16,501 bases of DNA from Bacteroidia bacterium. GTDB taxonomy: Bacteria > Bacteroidota > Bacteroidia > JABEUT01. The notes under the pieces were generated by a model. That model did no database searches. It saw only the letters and a list, made by a program, of their open reading frames with translations, and was not told the origin of the DNA. Shown one piece after another: positions 13,585 to 16,501 of the stretch (the first letter of the stretch is position 1; each line of letters opens with the position of its first letter). The position numbers and the translations under genes are program-made. The stretch lies in contig JABEUT010000261.1 in assembly GCA_013044305.1 (NCBI GenBank), forward strand, positions 1-16,501, in the 5' to 3' direction.

Positions 13585-13920
13585 CTAATCGGCCTCCATG
13601 TTTATTTTGGTGTGCCGTTCGGCTGTTTTGCGCATTTTGGCCGTATTCTTTTTCAGCTGCTTCTCTATGGAGCGGATGGTTTCATTTATCGCATCTTCGA
13701 AAGTGAGGCATTGTGCGTATGCAAACAGTTGCGATTGCTGGCGGTAAATGCTTATTTCACATATCTTATTCTTGTCGTCATCCGCCTTATTCAGCTTGAG
13801 TATCATTTCGCACTTCACTATCCTGTCATCGTATTTCAACAGCTTGGCTGCTTTGGTTTCGGCAAATGCTTTCAGTTTTTCCCCAATGATGAAGTGCGGC
13901 GATTGAATGATGGTTTCCAT
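13585..13920 (-). CDS. hpf: Ribosome hibernation promoting factor (short HPF/RaiA)
   Basis: A 111-residue protein of the HPF/RaiA (sigma-54 modulation protein) family, which binds the 30S decoding site and idles ribosomes in stationary phase or stress. Seen in the sequence: METIIQSPHFIIGEKLKAF with the first strand and helix, VKCEMILKLNKADDDKNKICEISI as the central strands, then FEDAINETIRSIEKQLKKNTAKM, the long basic helix that lies on 16S rRNA. It lacks the C-terminal dimerisation domain of long HPF, so it is the short type. It follows the dnaJ stop by 56 bases with no promoter box between, suggesting co-transcription with that co-chaperone. Confidence 0.9.
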   Translation of the reverse strand: METIIQSPHFIIGEKLKAFAETKAAKLLKYDDRIVKCEMILKLNKADDDKNKICEISIYRQQSQLFAYAQCLTFEDAINETIRSIEKQLKKNTAKMRKTAERHTKINMEAD

Positions 13921-13976
13921 AATGTTTTTTTATTTAAGATTTATGTTGTTAGCTTGAATTATTTCCTGTTATAACC

Positions 13977-14903
13977 CTATTGTTCCCGCTTCCATAAAGT
14001 TGACAGTTCTTTGAAGAGCGCTTCCTCTTTGTCCGACAATTTTTTTGGCAGTACCACTTTAATTTTTGCATACAGGTCGCCGTATTCTCCGGGTTTCCCG
14101 TACCGCGGCATGCCAAGCCCTTTCAGGCGCAGCACCTTACCGTTGGCGGTGCCTTTAGGTATGTTTATGCTTATGTCGCCCTTCATGGTTCTTACCAGCT
14201 GTTTTCCTCCGAGTATAAGCGTGTATATGTTCGGTTCAATGGTGCAATACAGATCTACTCCCTTTACCTTAAAGTAGGGGTGCTCCCTGATGTTTACGGT
14301 TAGGTACAGGTCGCCGTGCGGGCCTCCGTTCATTCCTCTGCCACCCTTTCTGGGCAGGCGGAGCTGCTGTCCGTTCTCCGCACCCGGTTTTACATGTATG
14401 CGAAGTATTTGCCCGTTTACCGACACCTGTACATCGGAGCCGGAATATGCATCCTCCAGCGTAAGGTCGAACTCGCCTCTTAAGTCCTGCCCTTTTGCCT
14501 GTATATTGCCATGCCTTCCCTGCTGCGAGCCGAAGATGTAATCGAAGAAATCTGAAAACTCGCCTTCCCCGCCAAAGCCGCCTCCCGCATTATGCGCACC
14601 AAATCCGCCTCCGGCAGGCTGCCCCGACCATTGCTGCCAGTTGAACGATTCATTGCCGGTTTCCGGGTTCGTTTTGTGGTACTTCCAGCTATCCCAAACC
14701 TCGTTGTATTTCTTGCGCTTTTCGGCATCGCTCAATACCTCGTTCGCCTCGTTTATTTCTTTAAATTTTTCCTCGGCCTGTTTGTTGTTGGGGTTCCTGT
14801 CGGGGTGGTATTTAAGGGCAAGTGAGCGGTAAACCTTCCGTATCTCCTCGGGGGTGGCGTCTTTCTTCACTCCCAATATCTCGTAATAGTCTTTAAAATT
14901 CAT
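13977..14903 (-). CDS. DnaJ-family co-chaperone (CbpA type)
   Basis: A 308-residue Hsp40 that stimulates DnaK ATPase and hands over unfolded clients. The J domain occupies about 5-70 (DYYEILGVKKDATPEEIRKV) with the HPD motif at 33-35 (YHPDRNPNN). A Gly/Phe-rich linker follows (about 93-130, QPAGGGFGAHNAGGGFGGEG). There is no CxxCxGxG zinc-finger, so it is a type II, CbpA-like member, not canonical DnaJ. Two C-terminal client-binding beta-barrel domains begin at DLRGEFDLTLEDAYSGS and continue with the QQLRLPRKGGRGMNGGPHGD block, ending in a short dimerisation tail. The start at 14903 puts the J domain correctly at the N-terminus. Its -7 box ends only 4 bases before this ATG, implying a leaderless or nearly leaderless mRNA. 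It is followed by hpf. Confidence 0.93.
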   Translation of the reverse strand: MNFKDYYEILGVKKDATPEEIRKVYRSLALKYHPDRNPNNKQAEEKFKEINEANEVLSDAEKRKKYNEVWDSWKYHKTNPETGNESFNWQQWSGQPAGGGFGAHNAGGGFGGEGEFSDFFDYIFGSQQGRHGNIQAKGQDLRGEFDLTLEDAYSGSDVQVSVNGQILRIHVKPGAENGQQLRLPRKGGRGMNGGPHGDLYLTVNIREHPYFKVKGVDLYCTIEPNIYTLILGGKQLVRTMKGDISINIPKGTANGKVLRLKGLGMPRYGKPGEYGDLYAKIKVVLPKKLSDKEEALFKELSTLWKREQ

Positions 14904-14907
14904 ACCT

Positions 14908-14915
14908 CAAAAGTA
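14908..14915 (-). promoter_or_regulatory. -7 box abutting the dnaJ-type start codon
   Basis: TACTTTTG on the minus strand is a perfect TAnnTTTG match whose last G is 4 bases before the ATG's first base side at 14903. With the usual offset the transcript would start at or next to the A of ATG. No well-spaced -33 TTTG was found. Confidence 0.5.
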
Positions 14916-14936
14916 AAAATAAGACGGGTAATAAGG

Positions 14937-14952
14937 CATGACAATAATCATG
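14937..14952. promoter_or_regulatory. Inverted repeat between divergent dnaJ and dps
   Basis: CATGA (14937-14941), six bases, TCATG (14948-14952) in the 124-base divergent promoter region. It could be a shared operator. The left half, GGCATGACA, resembles GGCATGTCA upstream of groES (13499-13507). Evidence is pattern only. Confidence 0.3.
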
Positions 14953-14995
14953 GGAGCCTCTGACGGCGCTCATTCCTAAATTAAGAGCGAGGGCG

Positions 14996-15003
14996 TTACT
15001 TTG
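14996..15003 (+). promoter_or_regulatory. Candidate -7 box of dps
   Basis: TTACTTTG, one mismatch from TAnnTTTG, 25 bases before the dps ATG. No -33 element recognised. Confidence 0.4.
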
Positions 15004-15027
15004 CTTAAACCATTAACCTGAATCATT

Positions 15028-15492
15028 ATGACACCGGTAGAATTACAAAACAGGAACCGGCAAAGCGTGGCCGACATACTGAACACACTGCTTGCCGACG
15101 AGTTTGTGCTCTATACCCAAACCCGCAATGCGCACTGGAACATCAAAGGACAGAGTTTCAGGGAACTGCATGCATTCTTTGAGGAGCAATACCAGATTCT
15201 GGATAAAATTGTTGACGATGTTGCCGAGCGTGTGCGCGCCATAGAGCATTTTGCCATTGGCACCCTTTCCCAATTTTCGGAACTGACTCAAATTGACGAG
15301 AAAACGGAATTGAGCGTGCAAAAAGTGGCAATCACCACCCTTCTTTCGGCACATGAAACAATTATCCAGTATATCAAGAAGCAGTTAAATCCGGTTGCTG
15401 AAAAATACAACGATCCGGGTACTGCAGATTTTATGACCGGAGTAATGAAAGAACACGAGAAGATGGCCTGGATGTTAAGATCGTATTTGTAA
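15028..15492 (+). CDS. dps: Dps, DNA-protecting ferritin-like protein
   Basis: A 154-residue subunit of the dodecameric Dps mini-ferritin, which oxidises Fe(II) with hydrogen peroxide, stores the iron and, in some members, coats DNA in stress. The inter-subunit ferroxidase residues align with E. coli Dps: His36 (NAHWN), His48 (RELHAFF), Glu52 in place of Asp67 (a conservative and common variant), Asp63 and Glu67 (VDDVAERVRA). The four-helix bundle is complete from VADILNTLLADEFVLYTQTR to the last helix KEHEKMAWMLRSYL. There is no Lys-rich N-terminal tail as in E. coli, so tight DNA binding is less likely. It is divergent from the dnaJ-hpf genes and probably transcribed alone. Confidence 0.95.
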   Translation: MTPVELQNRNRQSVADILNTLLADEFVLYTQTRNAHWNIKGQSFRELHAFFEEQYQILDKIVDDVAERVRAIEHFAIGTLSQFSELTQIDEKTELSVQKVAITTLLSAHETIIQYIKKQLNPVAEKYNDPGTADFMTGVMKEHEKMAWMLRSYL

Positions 15493-15661
15493 GAAACGGC
15501 AATTAATGCCTCATAACTCCCGGATACATACTGTCTTTCAATCTTAAACTTTCCTTCCTCCAAAATGTTTTCGCTTTCCGGTGCCCGTCAATGTAGGTAA
15601 AGACCTCCGGGTTTATCATCCGGATTTGGTTCGCAAAAAGACAAACCTTCTTAAAAAAGTG

Positions 15662-15669
15662 TAACTTTG
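15662..15669 (+). promoter_or_regulatory. -7 box of the antitoxin-like gene
   Basis: TAACTTTG is a perfect TAnnTTTG match ending 14 bases before the ATG at 15684, which gives a very short leader. No -33 TTTG at a suitable spacing (a TTTG at 15625-15628 is too far). Confidence 0.5.
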
Positions 15670-15683
15670 TCAAAAGATTACTT

Positions 15684-15920
15684 ATGCGAAAAACGAAAAA
15701 TATTTCGACTGAAACAGCTACTATAGTTGAAGTTTTAGAGGCAATGTCTGCAGCCCGAAGAAAATATTTTGTTGAGCGATTATTGGAAATCGTTAATGAA
15801 GAAATTGCAGAACAAAAGTGGGATGCTACTCTGAATTTCAATCCTAACCCCATGCTTAAGATAGCAGAACAGGCAATAAAAGAACATAGAAAAGGTAAAA
15901 GCAAGCCGCTGTTTCTATAA
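15684..15920 (+). CDS. Probable antitoxin of a ParE/RelE-type pair
   Basis: A 78-residue acidic/basic helical protein not recognised as a named family. After a Thr/Glu/Val-rich N-terminus (KNISTETATIVEVLEAMSAA) comes a strongly helical central part (RRKYFVERLLEIVNEEIAEQ), then a Trp-containing stretch and the basic C-terminal tail KEHRKGKSKPLFL. The antitoxin call rests on context: a ParE/RelE-like toxin frame begins 48 bases downstream on the same strand, the gene is small, has its own promoter box directly in front and sits in a low-GC patch. A canonical ribbon-helix-helix or HTH motif cannot be pointed to. Since the toxin frame carries a stop, the antitoxin may now be a stand-alone remnant, or protect against related toxins. 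Confidence 0.65.
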   Translation: MRKTKNISTETATIVEVLEAMSAARRKYFVERLLEIVNEEIAEQKWDATLNFNPNPMLKIAEQAIKEHRKGKSKPLFL

Positions 15921-15968
15921 AGTTTAGCTCTAAATTACATCCTATCTTAGCAATATCACCTCTGAATA

Positions 15969-16229
15969 GTGAAGTCTTTCGCGGTTGAATCATTTTGGAA
16001 AGCATATAAAAATCTTCCCGCAGGCGCTTAAAAAACCGCCAGGCATAAATTTCACCTTTGGAAAAACTCGCCATTTCATCCCTCTCTGAAATTTAAGTGT
16101 GTTAATGTAAAAGCCAACATATGGTCTGTTCGAATAACCATTGATTACAGGGCATTAGCAGTAAAGGACAGGGATACCTTTATTTGGTTCTGGATAGGCA
16201 CTCATCAGGATTATAATAACCTGATTTGA
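15969..16229 (+). pseudogene. ParE/RelE-like toxin interrupted by an in-frame TAA
   Basis: Reading from a GTG at 15969 the frame gives VKSFAVESFWKAYKNLPAGA, then TAA at 16029-16031, and continues without shift as KTARHKFHLWKNSPFHPSLK to TGA at 16227-16229. The second part keeps family hallmarks: NSPFHPSLKFKCV, IWSVRITIDYRALAV and the diagnostic end FIWFWIGTHQDYNNLI. This is the ParE-like toxin group whose members read W-S-V-R-I, Y-R-A and W-F-W-I-G-x-H-x-D-Y. Total length would be 86 codons, normal for the family. The stop stands where relatives commonly have Lys (AAA to TAA), so one substitution inactivates an otherwise preserved gene. No in-frame start codon follows that could restart translation. 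The GTG start is uncertain; an in-frame TGA lies at 15963. ORF tools miss it because the two halves are short. Confidence 0.8.
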
Positions 16230-16244
16230 ATTAATTAAATTCAA
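16226..16244. repeat. Inverted repeat at the toxin stop codon
   Basis: TTGAATT (16226-16232), five bases, AATTCAA (16238-16244). AT-rich hairpin overlapping the toxin stop; no T-run follows, so termination is doubtful. The 114 bases from here to the next gene contain nothing else recognised. Confidence 0.35.
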
Positions 16245-16343
16245 TTAGCAATTAACAACATCATTATTAAGAGGTACGTTTCTGTTATTTTCTTAGCACT
16301 CAAAGAACCTCCATCAATTTTTTCCTTCCTGATGAGTAATGTT

Positions 16344-16501
16344 TTACTCGTGAATGCTCAACAGAGGTACGTGGCTATGCAGCGCCATCTTCTTGGTAAT
16401 GCTGCGGTGAAACAGTTTTGAGATGTAACTGTAATTGTGTGGTATCATTAACAACATCTCTATGGTATACATGTCTATAAAATCATTGGTTTCAGCTACC
16501 G
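16344..16501 (-). CDS. Universal stress protein, C-terminal part (runs off the edge)
   Basis: An open frame enters from the right edge on the minus strand and ends at TAA (16344-16346), giving 51 residues: it contains IDMYTIEMLLMIPHNYSYI, then SKLFHRSITKKMALHSHVPL and ends LLSIHE. The segment 'LFHxSxTKKMAxHSHxPLLxxHE' is how UspA-domain proteins of Bacteroidota end: the phosphate-binding G/S-T-like loop region is replaced by a basic segment followed by the last beta strand PLLSIH. USP proteins are cytosolic, induced by starvation or oxidative stress. The identification rests on this short piece and on memory of family members, so it is moderate. The gene's start lies outside the window. It is convergent with the toxin-antitoxin remnant. 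Confidence 0.6.
   Translation of the reverse strand, partial: VAETNDFIDMYTIEMLLMIPHNYSYISKLFHRSITKKMALHSHVPLLSIHE

Noticed and set aside
15503..15904. A 133-codon minus-strand open frame opposite the antitoxin-like gene, with a plausible-looking end (MYPGVMRH).
   Set aside because: Its first two thirds are antisense to the plus-strand gene at 15684-15920, there is no promoter box or recognisable family, and the unique part is under 50 codons. It could be a decayed fragment but is not supportable.
15856..16074. A 72-codon minus-strand open frame.
   Set aside because: It is the antisense of the antitoxin end and of the toxin pseudogene, whose plus-strand frame explains the region far better.
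16270..16372. A 10-bp direct repeat AGAGGTACGT (16270-16279 and 16363-16372), as a possible insertion footprint.
   Set aside because: Copies are 93 bases apart, one lies within the presumed stress-protein gene, and there is no transposase or terminal inverted repeat between them.
1..16501. CRISPR array, tRNA or rRNA genes, insertion sequences, phage genes.
   Set aside because: No regularly spaced repeats, no cloverleaf or rRNA signature, and no transposase or integrase motif was noticed on reading either strand.

Overview
The window looks like chromosomal DNA of a member of the Bacteroidota. The evidence is TAnnTTTG-type -7 promoter boxes in front of many genes, weak or absent Shine-Dalgarno sequences, abundant Sec and lipobox signal peptides, the TM2-lipoprotein plus DUF2752 pair, and dnaA followed by a low-molecular-weight phosphatase and a short RsmI-like methylase. 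Genus cannot be fixed from what is visible. Most of the window is core genome; both ends look more accessory.

Left part (1-3335): a small collagen-motif lipoprotein gene whose natural start codon is put out of frame by a four-copy AAAC repeat; a non-coding stretch with two large imperfect hairpins; a MerR-type regulator; hldD, which makes the LPS heptose donor; and a helical lipoprotein of unknown role. Middle part (3336-7436): a long AT-rich dnaA leader, dnaA, a low-molecular-weight tyrosine phosphatase, a tetrapyrrole-methylase-fold methyltransferase and, convergent with it, a family 9 (heptosyl-type) glycosyltransferase. HldD and this transferase probably serve the same LPS inner-core pathway.

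Envelope part (7515-11260): two related outer-membrane beta-barrel genes in tandem, a TM2-domain lipoprotein and DUF2752 membrane protein pair, then a secreted protein (possibly DUF4468-like) and a small membrane protein reading the other way. Stress part (11347-15492): dnaJ/cbpA-type co-chaperone, hpf, groES and groEL all on the minus strand, ending in a clear intrinsic terminator, with dps divergent from dnaJ across a 124-bp shared promoter region. This joins protein folding, ribosome hibernation and DNA/iron protection in one locus.

Right end (15493-16501): a small antitoxin-like gene with its own promoter box is followed by a ParE/RelE-like toxin reading frame. That frame is intact in family features but interrupted by one in-frame TAA. 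At the edge, on the minus strand, is the C-terminus of what looks like a universal stress protein. The most notable observations are the possible phase-variable lipoprotein, the toxin inactivated by one nonsense codon beside an intact antitoxin, and the stress cluster. No clearly new system could be demonstrated.
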